Assembly (NCBI GenBank): GCA_024867545.1
Contig: JANFNE010000030.1
Span: forward strand, 62,001 to 126,000
Reading direction: 5' to 3'
Source of the DNA: Phytopythium helicoides
Lineage: Eukaryota; Oomycota; Peronosporomycetes; Pythiales; Pythiaceae
DNA: 64,000 bases
In this document: positions 1 through 11,672 of the stretch, piece by piece
Layout of the letters: every line of letters begins with the position of its first letter
How positions within the stretch are numbered: position 1 is the stretch's first letter
Program-made: the position numbers and the translations under genes
Notes under the pieces: model-generated
The model's input: only the letters and a program-made list of their open reading frames with translations
What the model was told of the DNA's origin: nothing
Databases searched by the model: none

Positions 1-16
1 AACCACAGCCACAGCA

Positions 17-1102
17 ATGGACTACCACGACGACGTAGCAAGCAATCAACCACAATCACCGCTTCCGTATCAGTACCAGCCTCAACAGTCAGCCGAAGAT
101 CCTTTTCTACCGACGGACTCTGACCTACACAAGCTGCTTTACTCTCTCACACGGTTTGGGCTAGCTTCTAATGCTCCTCCACAAGGCAATGCGCAATTCC
201 AGACAGCTTTTGCTTCTTCATCGTCTCTACCTGCCAGTCCAACACGCTCTGTGTCATTTGCATCAAGTCAAAAGTGGAATTTGAAGCAACAAACGGCTGG
301 TGAAAGAAAGAAGCGACGATCACGCAGTAGACGTTCAGATCGTGGAGGAGAAACATCCGACAGTGACGACGGATCAACTCATCGAGGTCGATCTCGAGGG
401 TCGGTCACGTATGCGACGGTAAAGAGTCTGCTGCGTGGAGGTAATAGCGGTCGCGGCAACTCTCCATCTCGTGTAGTAAAGCGTGGTAACCCGGAATACC
501 GTCGAAAGAGCATGGGCACCATTTCGTCTCGACTCAAGGTGCGGCAGAAGTTTGCCCGTCCAACCATTCTCACTGACGCCTATCATCGCGTGTACGTTTG
601 TTTGATTGATTGATTGATTTTTGGGTGATCCTAGTGTTGCCTCTCACAAGTGTGCTTTTCTAGGAGTGATATGAAGCTTGGCACCAAGCCGATGAGCACG
701 GCCATAAAGCACCTGGCTTTCCCGTATATGTGGGAAGATAACCTGGAAGACCGAGAAGAAGCAGACCCAGGCATGTCATCTCCGAAAGGCCAGCTGCGAC
801 GAATGTCGCTTGTGACACTCGAGACACTCGACAAGATCGGCACCAGAGCTGCTTGTCCTGTTCACTTGATCGAAGAAGCCGCTCCCGACTACTCGCAGGT
901 TCGCCCTCGCGTGGACAGCTACAACGCCATCAAGAGCCCCAAGCGAGGGCTGCGAAGGCCGTCAGCATGGTTGTCACCCTCAGCTGTGGCGAACGCCTCT
1001 GAATTTGTGAGCGACGGCGAAGATGAAGATGCTGGATATGGGCAAGACGAGTTTACGTTGGGGCAGCAACCTGAATGCTATGAGGTGGGGGACGGATACT
1101 GA
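17..1102 (+). CDS. Spliced gene of unknown function, Ser/Arg-rich
   Basis: Two exons, 17..591 and 664..1102, joined by a 72-bp GT-AG intron (donor GTACGT, acceptor TTTCTAG). The split codon reads GT|G and the second exon continues in frame to TGA, giving about 337 aa. The N-terminal half is low-complexity (Pro/Gln then Ser/Arg with runs such as KKRRSRSRRSDRGG), followed by a basic stretch and then a more ordered part containing KHLAFPYMWEDNLED just after the intron. No signal peptide, membrane segment or known domain is visible. The gene starts very close to the window edge, so an upstream exon may be missing. A GATT micro-repeat lies in the intron. I do not recognise the family; the conserved-looking patch after the intron is the best search query. 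Confidence 0.7.
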
Positions 1103-1401
1103 GTGAGTCGCAAATGAGCTAATTCAACAACTACTGGTAAGTGTATTTGCACGTCACGAGAATAAATTTATGCACAGACCATCGAGACCTGGCAGGGTGG
1201 TTTGCCTCTCGCTACGTCCCGAGTGTACGCCGCCTTCCATGTGAGAAGCGCACTGACCGGGTGTCTTGCGGGCGCTTCGCGAGCCTTCCATCGGTCAGTT
1301 GAGATTGGGCGAGACGGAGGAGCAGAGCGGCGATGTACGGGGGGAAACTGTCGCAATGTCTCCCTCTCGTTGAGCGTATATCCTTCCCTCCTTCATCCCC
1401 A
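1103..1401. other. Convergent intergenic spacer
   Basis: About 300 bp between the stop codons of two converging genes. It presumably holds both 3' UTRs. I see no gene or repeat. Confidence 0.5.
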
Positions 1402-2934
1402 TCATTCGTCGTCGTCATATCCCTGCTGCTGCATTCGGGCCAACCGGCCGCGGTAACTGTTACCGTACTTGCCCTCGCTGTGCGCCATGCACATACCATT
1501 ACGCTGAGCCCATTTGGTGCAACCGCTCGGGTGCCCACAGCGACGCCCACCGCCGTGAGAACGGCAGAAACCATCACCTTGCGAGCTCTTGGAGCACCCA
1601 TCCACGCGGCAGCGAACGCCGCCACCATGGGCCTTGCACATTCCTCGTGATTGAGCCGCCTTCATGCAACCGTCGACGGTGCAGCGCTTGCCACCACCAT
1701 GAGTAATACACAGACTTCCACTCTGGCTTGCGCGTGTGCAGCCCTCGACACTGCAGCGTCGGCCACCTCCATGGGCCTTGCAAAGTCCTCGTGACCGTGA
1801 CAGATTGGTGCAGCCATCTGCAGTGCACATTTTCCGCCGCTTTCCTTTTCCGCCGTGCGCCGGCGTGGACCCCTGATAGGAAGACATGGACATTTTATCT
1901 TCGTCATCGTCGTCGGCGTCATTGTTCTGGTAGCTGGATGCCGGGAATCCCGGCCGACGTGGGTCGAGGGTCTCGTACTTGGTCTCAATCCCGCGCAGCT
2001 GGTGCAGGCTTGGGATGGCACGAGGCTTGTTCATCCCGAGGGGAGTGGAGCTCGCGTACGGCGGGGCGCGCGTGTCATTAATGTCCTGTGAGTTGAGATC
2101 CCGGCAGAGCGAGGCAATGTCTTCGAGCAGCGGGCGGCGAGAAGCCGAGAGCACGTAGTCGTTGCTCTTGGGGTGTTGCTTCTGGTCGTGCACGTCGGGC
2201 GGGGGTGTGGGCAGCAGCGCGTCCTGGATGCGTACGATGTCCTCTGCCTTGTCGAGCGGCGTGGGCGTGTCCTGGTTGAAGTCGAATGGTGAGGGCAGCA
2301 GCGTCACGTCTGGCGTGGGGGTGCGCAGCTGGCTCATCCACTCGCCCATGACAGACGAGAACGAGTGCGTGGGTACGCCTGGGCTTGGTTTGGTCACGGC
2401 GATGCCTGTGGTGTTGCTAGTTCCTACGCTAGCAGCTGGTACTGCGGGGGACTGCACCGGCCTCGCGAGCGGCGGGAGGTCCACGGGGCTGCGTCCAACG
2501 TCTCCGGGCGTGATAGGCGTGAGCATTCCCGGCGAGGGGAGCGAGGAGAGCGCTGGCGATCGGAAGGTAGCGGGCGGCGGCGGCGGCGGCGCGGCCGTGG
2601 CGTCTGGGCTGGGGAACGCGGCGGCCCTGGCGGCGGCGTCGTACACTAGCGGCGCTGGCTTGGGCGGCTTGGGCGGCTGCTTTGGCACGTGCGTGATGAG
2701 CGCGGGCTGCGGCGCGGCGGCCGTGGCGGGCGTGAGGCGCTCGTACGTGACGGCGGGCGCCAGGCGCTCGTACTGGACCTGCGAGAAGAGCGGCGCATGC
2801 TGCGGCGCGGCGTGCAGCGCGCTGTGGTGGCTGGAGGCGGCGACCGGCGCGGGCTCAGCGCGCGCGTCCTTCTTCTTGCGGCCGCGGAGGGAGAGCAGCT
2901 CGAACGGCCGCTGCAGCTTCTCGCCCAGCGGCAT
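1402..2934 (-). CDS. WRKY19-like Cys/His-repeat protein 1
   Basis: A 510-aa protein if it starts at the ATG at 2934, which has a strong context (GCCGCCATGC); an in-frame ATG at 3045 would add 37 basic residues and looks less likely. The N-terminal two thirds is Pro/Ala/Ser-rich and probably disordered. The C-terminal quarter holds five tandem repeats of about 24 residues with the pattern C-x3-GC-x9-C-x2-H-GGG, for example CSVEGCTRASQSGSLCITH. Each unit has three Cys and one His spaced like a small zinc-binding knuckle. In plants and oomycetes such repeats lead automatic pipelines to name proteins 'WRKY transcription factor 19', but there is no WRKYGQK motif here. A nuclear regulatory or nucleic-acid-binding role is inferred only. 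The paralogue lies upstream on the same strand. Confidence 0.85.
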   Translation of the reverse strand: MPLGEKLQRPFELLSLRGRKKKDARAEPAPVAASSHHSALHAAPQHAPLFSQVQYERLAPAVTYERLTPATAAAPQPALITHVPKQPPKPPKPAPLVYDAAARAAAFPSPDATAAPPPPPPATFRSPALSSLPSPGMLTPITPGDVGRSPVDLPPLARPVQSPAVPAASVGTSNTTGIAVTKPSPGVPTHSFSSVMGEWMSQLRTPTPDVTLLPSPFDFNQDTPTPLDKAEDIVRIQDALLPTPPPDVHDQKQHPKSNDYVLSASRRPLLEDIASLCRDLNSQDINDTRAPPYASSTPLGMNKPRAIPSLHQLRGIETKYETLDPRRPGFPASSYQNNDADDDDEDKMSMSSYQGSTPAHGGKGKRRKMCTADGCTNLSRSRGLCKAHGGGRRCSVEGCTRASQSGSLCITHGGGKRCTVDGCMKAAQSRGMCKAHGGGVRCRVDGCSKSSQGDGFCRSHGGGRRCGHPSGCTKWAQRNGMCMAHSEGKYGNSYRGRLARMQQQGYDDDE

Positions 2935-4676
2935 GGCGGCGGCGGCTCGTCGCCTTACGCGGCACTTGGACTTTGGGACTTGGTGTTGTGAAGGGGGGGC
3001 CAGGCTGGAGGAGGGGAGGAGAGCTTGGCGCGACCTTCGAGACACACGCGGAGGTTAGAGCGGGTGCGCGCGCGAGGGTAGGGTTGAAACGCGCGGGCTG
3101 GGGGTTTGCCGCGCGACGTATGGGGGAAAGTATGTGGGGGGATGTGGGAAGCGGCGGCGGCTCGGCTCTTGTCGCAGCGAACACCTACCCCTGTGCGTGC
3201 GTGAGAAGGGCAGGTGCGGATTCTGAAGCATACAAACCGCAAGATGTTGAGCCATCATCGCGCGGGATGCGCCGCGCTCACTTTTTAATCAAGACACCCC
3301 TGGCCCGGCGATGCACGGGACGCCATTTGACGGAAGTAGGTTCTTTTACTATGTGAAGTAGGTTCTTTTACTATGTGAAGTATATCTCTTCTAACCCTAA
3401 TTTGGATCCTGGCAAGCTGTAGACTGCTACCTTTGGAAAGAACGTTTTAATTTTTCACGCCTGCACTGGTCGTCACGTGTCACCAGCCTGTGACCGCGTT
3501 CATTCATTTGCCAACTCAAAGCCGACGCAAGTGGCCATGGACACCGTGGCAGCTTTTTGCCGCATGCTCTTTTCTCCGATCAGCGGCACACGGATCTCGG
3601 GATTGCTGTGCGTCGCATTGTGTTGAGGTGGTGCAAATCCCCCCGTGTGGCTGTGCACACATGTCTTGAGGCTGATTACTCTGGGCCGTGAGCTTGGCGC
3701 CACGCACGAAAATCCAATCCCAGCCGCGACACGAGCCTGTCCATTTCGCGAGCACCCGCGCGCCCTGCTCCAATCCTCTTGCGCAGCAAGAGGCCCAAAC
3801 GACCGCCACGGCGGTCGACGTCTGCGACACACGGAGGAGCGTGGCATTGCAGGTCGGCACCTGCCTGCCTTGCGTTGGACTCAACTCGGCTCTGAAACGT
3901 CCTGCCGCCGCTCTCGCCGGAAAGTTGGAGCTCCGCGCAGAGTGAGTTACGCGTGCACCGGTGGCCATTCCGGCCGCCGAACCGTGAAGAACTCTGTGAC
4001 GAAGGGCTTGGCGAGCAGAAAAACCAGTGCGAAGGCAGTGGATGTGTAGCTAGAAGCACCCTCCCCTCCGCACCGCACTCCCCCCTCACACCGATCGTCA
4101 GTCGTCGTCAGTCGGTTGTTAAACCAGCGGGTGCTTCTCTTGGCAAGTTGAAGCACAGACAGCGAAAACATTTATGTACGCTTGGCACACAACAGAATGG
4201 TGTAGCCATTGCTGGCTTGGCAACCACCGGAGGCCGTTGCAACCGACGACCACCACCGCTGCTTGGACAAGGTCGGACGGCGATCAGCTGCAATGACTAC
4301 AGTACAGTCCACAGCTCGGAGGTTTGCTTCATGTACCAAAGACTCGATCGCGGTGACCACTGTTACTTGTTCCTTGATTGACTAACTACACTCTCGAACA
4401 CAATGAGTGTGCATTTCTCTCTCGCAAACTTTTCTCCTAGCCCTCCCAGCTCGTTGCATGCTCGCGGCTTGCTCCATCGGTCCCAACGCCGATTCAATCC
4501 ACACACGTCGATAAATACTGGGGGTCGTCCTGCCGCTGCCATTGGCGATAAAGCTTCGCGTCGCTCGCTTGCTTCGTTTGTACATTCATGACAGGCTTCG
4601 TAGTGCGGCTACGCTTCTGCTTCCACTCGGCAGTGATCTCTGGCCGGCCCTCCGTCAAACTGATACGAGACCGGCT
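2935..4676. other. Intergenic region between the two Cys/His-repeat genes
   Basis: About 1.7 kb. It should hold the promoter and 5' leader of the downstream minus-strand gene. Several ORFs of 60-150 codons occur in both strands, but none has a domain, a good start context or a splice partner. Apart from a short tandem repeat at 3333 I see nothing specific. Confidence 0.5.
3333..3380. repeat. 22-bp tandem duplication
   Basis: The unit GAAGTAGGTTCTTTTACTATGT occurs twice head to tail and is followed by the first bases of a third copy. It lies about 400 bp upstream of the start of the Cys/His-repeat gene. It could be a duplicated promoter element or a replication-slippage product. Confidence 0.8.
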
Positions 4677-5935
4677 TTAAAAGCTCGCCTCCAGCTCCAT
4701 CTCTCCAACGCCGCCTTCTTCGCGGCCCGTAAGGCGCAGGTGCGTTGAGCACATGCCATTCCTTCGGCATGAACGATTGCACCCCGACACCGAGCAGCGC
4801 TTCCCGCCACCATGGTGCGCACAAAAGCCGCCTCCACGGTCGTTGCGCGTGCAGCCCTCGACCTCGCAGTAACGAGAGCCGCCGTGCAGCGCGCAGAAAT
4901 CGCCGCGCTGCGTTCCCTTGTTGCATCCTTCGGCAGCGCATCGCTTGCCACCTCCATGTGCGCGACAAAAGCCTCCACCTTGTGAGCTTTTGTTGCAGCC
5001 ATTGAACTGGCAACGAGGGCCGCCGCCGTGTGCCTTGCATAGCGAGTTGGTCTGCGCGGCCTTGTCGCAACCAGGAAAGCGGCATCGCTTGCCGCCACCG
5101 TGCTTGATGCAAAGATTGCCGCCCTGAGAGCTCTTTTCACATCCTTCAACAATGCAACGGCGTCCACCGCCATGAGCGATGCACAAATCCTGAGATCGCG
5201 CACGCTTGCCGCAGCCAGCGACGGAGCACAAGCGACGGATACGCTTCGGTTTCGTCGGCTTTCCGGAAGAATGTGGCGACACGAGGCGCTTCGAGTCTGG
5301 CGTTGCAAACACAGGAGACGACCCGACCGTTGAATTCACCGACGACGAAGATCCGGTTGATCCCGACGACGAAAACTTGCCAGGCGTCGCAAAAGTATCA
5401 AGCTTTTCTGGAGTCACGAACGCCGGCTCGTAGGTTTGCTGGTTGGTGACCGGCACGAATGGCGCCGCGTTGTTCATGGCTGCGACTTTAGCCGAATCCA
5501 TTTTCATGTTGTTCGCGTACATCAGGGCCGGCTCCAATTGCTGGTTGTCCACTAACGGCGGCGCCACCATCGGCATGAACGCGTTTGGGTTGGCTGCGCC
5601 ACCCATCAGCTCCGGCTGGAACTGCGACGGAGGCGCAGGGAACGCGCTATCATCCGGGATGTTTAGCAGAAAGTCGTTCTGCGGGACACTGCCGTAATCG
5701 CGGAACAGCGCGAACGGATCGGGCTGCGGCCCCGCGCTGAACGGCATGTCGGGGCCAAGCGCGGTGACCGCAGGCGCCAGGAAACCTATGCCCATCATGC
5801 TCATCATGGCCATATCGGAGACCACGGGGTGGAGGCCCATGGCAGCGGCTGCAGCCGGAGGATGAGACGTGATCATGCCGCTGCTATCTGCACCGAAAAG
5901 CGCTGACGCATCCCAGGGAGCCTCGCGCGACTGGA

Positions 5936-5973
<38 letters not shown>

Positions 5974-6455
5974 TGCTGCTGTTGTTGCTGCTGCTGCTCG
6001 TTGAGGTTCCAGTTGGTGGCGAGCATGCCCATCATCTCTCGATCGAGCTCGGTGGGCGTTGCGCTGTTGACGATAAAGCCTCCGTCACTATCGGAGCTGT
6101 CGTCGTTCGAGTCGTGGCGCATGTCGAGAGGCAGGAACTCGAGGTCCACGGCGGCCGGCGACGACGTCGAGGAAGAGCTCGTCGATGCTGCCGACCCAGA
6201 GTTGGATCCCGCCGCCAATGGCGCGCTGCAGGTGCTGTAGCTGGAGTTAGAGGTGCTGTCGCTGGTGCTCCCCGAGCAGTCTGTTGCGGCGTCGCGAGGA
6301 GGATAGAGTTGTTGGGCATGGCTGCGATCGCAACTGGGCCCGGGGCGTTTCGCCTCGGACGCCCCATGTCGCACTGGCCCCGGGCGGTAAACACGCGCGG
6401 CGTCTAGCATGTCTTCGCCTTTGTCTGGTCTTTGTGGCCCGCACGTCTGTAGCAT
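4677..6455 (-). CDS. WRKY19-like Cys/His-repeat protein 2 with polyglutamine tract
   Basis: A 592-aa open frame; a second in-frame ATG at 6410 (residue 16) is an alternative start. A Ser/Thr-rich, acidic N-terminus leads into a run of about 20 glutamines (near residues 154-173, mixed CAG/CAA codons), then a Met/Pro-rich linker. From about residue 409 there are seven 24-residue repeats of C-x3-GC-x9-C-x2-HGGG, such as CIVEGCEKSSQGGNLCIKH; the last unit ends in CSTH without GGG. The repeats match those of the neighbouring paralogue, which has five, so the pair arose by duplication followed by unit gain or loss. No WRKY domain is present. The acidic and glutamine-rich N-terminus resembles transcription activation regions, which is inference only. 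Confidence 0.85.
5937..5996 (-). repeat. CAG/CAA microsatellite coding for polyGln
   Basis: Sixty bases of CTG/TTG on the plus strand encode about 20 consecutive glutamines in the Cys/His-repeat protein 2. The array is interrupted by several CAA codons, which usually stabilise such tracts. Confidence 0.95.
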
Positions 6456-9400
6456 TCCAAGGCGAGCCTGGTTGGAAGAGGAGCCGCGGAGCTGCCGGAC
6501 TAGCCTGCTGCTTCCTCACCGGAGGGGTGGTTTGTTGACTGTGGGTGAGCAGCCGACGAGGTCTCTCTCTCTCTTGCGGTGTGCGTTAAAAAACGAAAAA
6601 AGGTCTATGTGCTCTGGCCGACGACCGAAAGGAGGAGATCCGAGCCGAGTGCGTCTCCGTCCTCCTCTTTCGCCCACGGAAAAACGAATGAACGCTGCTG
6701 GATGATGCCAATGCTCGGGGCTCCGGCTGTGAACGTCGGAGAATGGGCCAGCCGCGAGTGACTCGGGCGAGTCCCCCGTGACGGGCAGAACATACAGGAG
6801 AGCCAAGTCAGGAGCCCACGGCGCTTGTTTATGAGACCGACGCAGGTCGGGTGGGCGGGTTCCCACGACCAGCAAGCCCCCATACTCTGCCCCCGTATCG
6901 AAAATCACTTTCTTCGGTCGTATGCGGAGAGGCAGGTTTCGTACGGGGTAGTGAGAAACTTCCCCGCCAGCCAGCCAGCCGACCTTGCGTCGCGTTGAAG
7001 TTGACTCGGCCGGGTGGACGGACACGAACGAGGCGCGCGGGCGAGCGTGAGCGAGGCGAACGAGGCGAGGTGAGGCTTTTCCCTCCAATGCCCAACAGCT
7101 CGATGTGGTGGCGACCGAAGCACCATTGCTACCAGCAGAGAGCGCTCTCTCTCTGGAAGCCACGTAGTTTATCGGCACGAGCCGTCCTTCAAGGGCGGTG
7201 TTAAAAAAGCTTGGGGGGAGGTCGGGTGCTTGTCTACGGCACCTAGATGCAAGCACTAGAGAAACGCGCATGGGCGAAAAAGATCGAAGTGGCAGCCAGG
7301 AGGAGCCACACAGCGGGCGGTCGGCGTCATATTGGCACCTGCTCTTGCCAACTCTATGGGCGGCTCAGGTGGACGCTGGTGGTCGGTACGTGAGCCCCAA
7401 AACCTCTGCGGTATAATCTCGCTGCTCGATATGCGCGATCGCAGGTCGTCGTCTCTCACAGTCGCATAAAAACGCAGGCGAGGGAGAACAGCGCGAAACA
7501 GTCCGGTGACGGACACATCCTCGCCCCGATCGAGTCACGGGATACTGTATTGCAGCTCCTGCTTGCACGAGTGAGCCCCGCCCGAGCACTTGCACCCGGT
7601 GTCGCGGTGCGCGGCTGCTCCATCCGTTCATCATCGCAAGCCAAGATCGCTCTTACAGTGGTACGATTCGGCTGGTTGGTCGTTCATCAAAAAAACTTTC
7701 GAGCGATCAAGCTGCTCGTGTGCGTCTGGCGTACGTGTGAGCAAGCCGGTCGCATCCTTCGGCAGCTTCAACGTCAGGAGAGTACGCAGATTACGTTTTA
7801 ACGCGCCTCCCTGACGACCCGAGGCTTAGTTTTCGACGAGCTATGGGCTTCAGAATCGCGCCCGACCGACGGGCGGATCCTCCCGAGATGCGTGGCTCTC
7901 GCACGAGGTCGCAGCGGCGCTAAAACACGCAATGGAGACGTGGAGATGCGCTCGCTAAATGGACATGTCTAGACCTTACCGCTTGTCCCGAAACACTCGC
8001 CAGTGGATGACGCCAAGGCGGCGTGCGTGTCTGCGCGGCGAGGTGTAAGTTCATGCAGCGACAAGTTGACATTTATGACGCCCACCGAGATGCAACCCAT
8101 CTGAACTGAACTGACGTGGATCGAACAATTCCAAAGACACGCTGAGCCGTACGCTCCCCGGTGGAAGTGGATTCTCGATGCGTAGACGCCCGAGGTTTAC
8201 TCATCCATTCAAGCACTGGCGCTCGTTCCGATCTCGCTCATTCTGCTATTGCCGTGCTCTCTGCAGAGGAAAATGGCGCTCCAGCAACCTTCCAGGTAAG
8301 GAGCTACTGTACCTAGCACGTCCGATGACTGCTCTCGAGCAGGTAAAGCTCGTATTGAACTCGCTTCCATCGATGTGGTCGTTGTGGTTGCGACGATGAT
8401 GGTGTGGCGTCTGGTAGGTTCAAGAGTTGTAGGTTGAGGGCACTGAAGAAGTAAGAAGCGTTCGATATGGCGAGATGAGCCGAGGCGGATAAAAACTATT
8501 GCAACAATGCGAATCGATACGAGGTTCGACTCTAGTCAGCAGGCGCATGCTGTGATGTTGAGGCTCGAGGAGTTTGCTTTGCCTGCCTGGTATCACCATT
8601 GAGTGTCCTTCCTTGTCGTGTGACGGGGCATTTTGTCGCGCGGAATGATCACGAATCGAAACAGTGGACGAGTGACCAGGTATGATGGACATTTGATGGT
8701 TACGGTCGGATCCTTGCGTGACATGAGCAGCTCATGGCTGCGAGGTGTTCATCTCCGGTTCCAGACTGACAGTTTTGTGGTGGTGGCGACGATTATTAGC
8801 GTTTCGTGCTTTTTTGTGATAGATACTCGAAGTGTGACCCTCACGAAGAACCATGGGGCCTGGCGTTGACGCCATATCTATCAATTGTCTTCCTTCAAGT
8901 TATCTGAGATCTGGACATTGCGCGCTGCAGGATGGCTATTGCAGAATCTAGAGCTGAGAGGTTAGCGCGCCGATGGATTTACGTTCGAATGATTTCGAGT
9001 GTAGAGGTCTGACGAATCTGTCGTGGACGGAATCAGAGAACCATCAATAGAATGCGCGGGAGCCCAACCTGAGTGTGATCGACTTGTGATGGGCAGTTTT
9101 CTTATTGGTGTGTAGTTTGCTGTCAGCTGTACGCTGCCATCCATCGATCTGTGCAGGACTAAGATTATCAGCGCGCTGGAACGAGCCCATTTGAAGTCTC
9201 CTTGCGCGGCAGCGGCTATAAAATCGTTGGGGGTGTGGTCTGTCGAGCGCGTTCATCCGAGGTGGAGGTAGGACCTGCCAGGCTTTCTTTTCAGTTCTGT
9301 ATCCTGCTTGAAGCTTGTTTTCAAAGGCTTCCCCTTGGACCAGTGCGTCCGACGCTAAAGTAGCGTCTAGACACAGCTTGATACTTTACAACAAACAGAG

Positions 9401-9505
9401 GCGTACTTGAGACCGGCAGTTGGGCGTGAGAGACACATGGACAGTGACTGTATTACTGCAATACGCTACCGAATCACGATGACACTACAGCGATAACTCA
9501 GCACA
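6456..9505. other. 3-kb region with no supportable gene
   Basis: This is the longest gene-free stretch in the window. The longest frame is a 251-codon minus-strand ORF at 6516..7271, but its composition is irregular, it has no recognisable domain and it overlaps the promoter side of the Cys/His gene. Other frames are under 120 codons. I found no tRNA, repeat family or transposase remnant. It may hold long regulatory sequence, a non-coding RNA or a highly diverged gene. Confidence 0.45.
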
Positions 9506-11672
9506 TCACTGGCGACGAATTGGATGGGTCTTGTAGTCACGTCCCTTGTCCCAAGCGTTCGCCCCCTCGTCTGCATCGGCATTCCACGTGAACGAGTTCG
9601 CGCCGACTGAATTATACACGATACAGAGTCAGTCTCCGACAGGTATCAACGCTATCGTTTTCTGCGGTGCACTTACACTTTACACCCTTGGCTGGAGGGC
9701 AACCGCCGTGCAAACTCGCGGGGTCGGGATGGTTATCAGGCGTCTGTGAGTAAAACATAGAAGCCGTAAGCTTCGTTGGAGGCACTGCGAGCCCTTCTGA
9801 GCACTCCTTCATTCCCTCGCGTTCAATGCCCGTCACAATCCGCTCTCTCGAGTACGGGAAAACAGTCTCCCCACCCTCGGGGCAGTCGTTTAGATACAAG
9901 AACACCGTTGCAAATCGGTTTGGCTCGAAATGCCGAGTGTGTTCCGGCTTCTCGTATGAAAATGCGACGGTATCACCTCCGGCTGCTGCAACACGGGACA
10001 ACCACGCTTCCAGGACAAGATCAAACGTCTTCGAGTTTGCCCGTAGAGCTTCCAATAGCACATCTTGCTTCTCGCGATTTTGTTTGAGCCAGTCAAGCCA
10101 CTCGGTGTTAAACTCATTCACGAGCTTCTGCTCTCCAATCTCCTCGAGCAGCAGCGTTACCAGTTCGTTTTGATAGTTCATGTGGTACGTCGGATACAGC
10201 TCACCAGTCGGCTTGACAATGTCCGGCACGGACTCGCCAGCATTCAGGAGGTCCTGGATACGCTCTTTTGCCCAACGAATCCACCGAAAGTAGTGCGTCA
10301 CGCCGCTGACTGCTCGAGGAGGGATGGTGTACTTGAGTTCGTCCAAGTTACCAGCACGAGCCTCCCACGAGTTGATAATGTGCTTCAGCATATAGCCACG
10401 GTCACGCATTAGCGGACCCATGATATCTGTCGCTTTGCGCTCGAGGTTCTCTTGGATCCAGTCACCCCATGCAACGTCAGCATGTTCAAAGAAAAAGTCG
10501 ATTGGGAGAGCATCCTCCATAAAGGCAGTGAGGATTGCCTGCTGGAAGTCGACCTTGTCCTCAGCATTCGGGAACATACTACCACCTCGGCGGAACTGCT
10601 CAGGAAGAGCAACATCGTCCGGCAGCTCGTCGATCGCATTTGCCGCCCAATTGGCCCAGGCGGTAAACTCATCCGCAGCGAGTTGCTGCGTCGGAACGAA
10701 CTGCTTCGAAGTGAAGTAGTCCTCGTGCTGACGAAAGAACTGACCAACCTCGTAACGCACCAGTTGCAGACGTTCCGTGAAGCTTGGAGACGGCAGCCTT
10801 AGCAGCTGCGACGTGCGCTTGCGGAAGTCGCGCGTGAAGTCGCTATCGTCGAGGAACGCCGTGAAGCTAGTGCGGTCCGAGTGGTAGCCGTCCACAGCGT
10901 CGGGGCTGTCCACTGGCGAGCGCGTCAGTTTGTCGACGCCCTCGGTAATAATGGCGTCTGCCTCGGCCTGCGAGAAGAAGTTCTCGACCGTGAACACCTT
11001 GGGGTGCAGCGACTGCGTCGTGACGGTGAAGACCTGGTCGACGACGCGCTTGTAGCCGACCTCGATGCCCGGCCAAACCCACATCTGGAAGTCGAGCAGC
11101 ACGTGCGCGATGCGCAGCTCCTCCATCTGCTCTGGTGACGTGATCGGCTCTCCGATCTGCGAGAAGAGGCGCACGCCGTTGTTGGCCTCGTGGGCGTCCG
11201 CTCCGAGCGCCATGGCCGCGAACCTGGCGAGCTCGAACAAGCACGCGTCCTCCTTGCTCCACCGCACGAAAACTCCGTCGTCCTGTCCGTTGAGCATGAG
11301 GAACACTCTGCCGTCGCGCGCGTCGTCCATGGCGCTCTTGACGTGCGCGAGCTCCCCGTCGACCTCCAAGCTCCTGCAGCTCGCGCCGCCGGGCGCCAGC
11401 AGCCTGCGCGTCTCGAGCCGCACGATCTCGCTCGCGTACTTGTCCGCCACTGGCGCGCGGAACCTGTCGGCGGCCGCGCGCGTCGTCGCGTTCGCCGCCT
11501 GTCGCTCCTCCAGCCCGCCGCTCGGCGCCCACTGGGGCTCCCAGGCGCCCCAGAGCGCCGCGAGCGCCGCCACGAGCGCCGGCAGCAGCAGGAAACGCGC
11601 GCGAGGCGACGACGAGGCGCGCGCGGCCGTCGGAGCGGATGCCGCGCGCGGCGATGGGGGCGCCGCCGCCAT
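9506..11672 (-). CDS. Prolyl 4-hydroxylase-like 2-oxoglutarate/Fe(II) dioxygenase
   Basis: Two exons, 11672..9677 and 9606..9506, separated by a 70-bp intron (GTAAGT...TTCAG), give about 698 aa. Splicing restores the family C-terminus GVK|FGANSFTW, which the unspliced frame loses. The ATG at 11672 precedes an Arg-containing stretch and a hydrophobic segment (LLLPALVAALAALWG), so the protein is probably a type II ER/Golgi membrane protein with a lumenal catalytic domain. The iron ligands are His316 and Asp318 in QHEDYF and His655 in SLHGGCP; Lys665 is the 2-oxoglutarate-binding lysine. FLYLNDCPEGGETVFP is a classic P4H block. About 337 residues separate HxD and the distal His, against about 70 in usual P4Hs, so there is a large insertion. 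It likely hydroxylates proline in secreted proteins. Confidence 0.88.

Noticed and set aside
2162..3058. 298-codon plus-strand ORF opposite Cys/His-repeat protein 1
   Set aside because: Gly/Ala/Ser-rich complement of a Pro/Ala-rich region, no domain.
1402..6455. WRKY transcription factor name
   Set aside because: No WRKYGQK or WRKY zinc finger; only the Cys/His repeats that attract this label.
6516..7271. 251-codon minus-strand ORF
   Set aside because: No motif, no convincing start or splice partner, irregular composition; not enough to call a gene.
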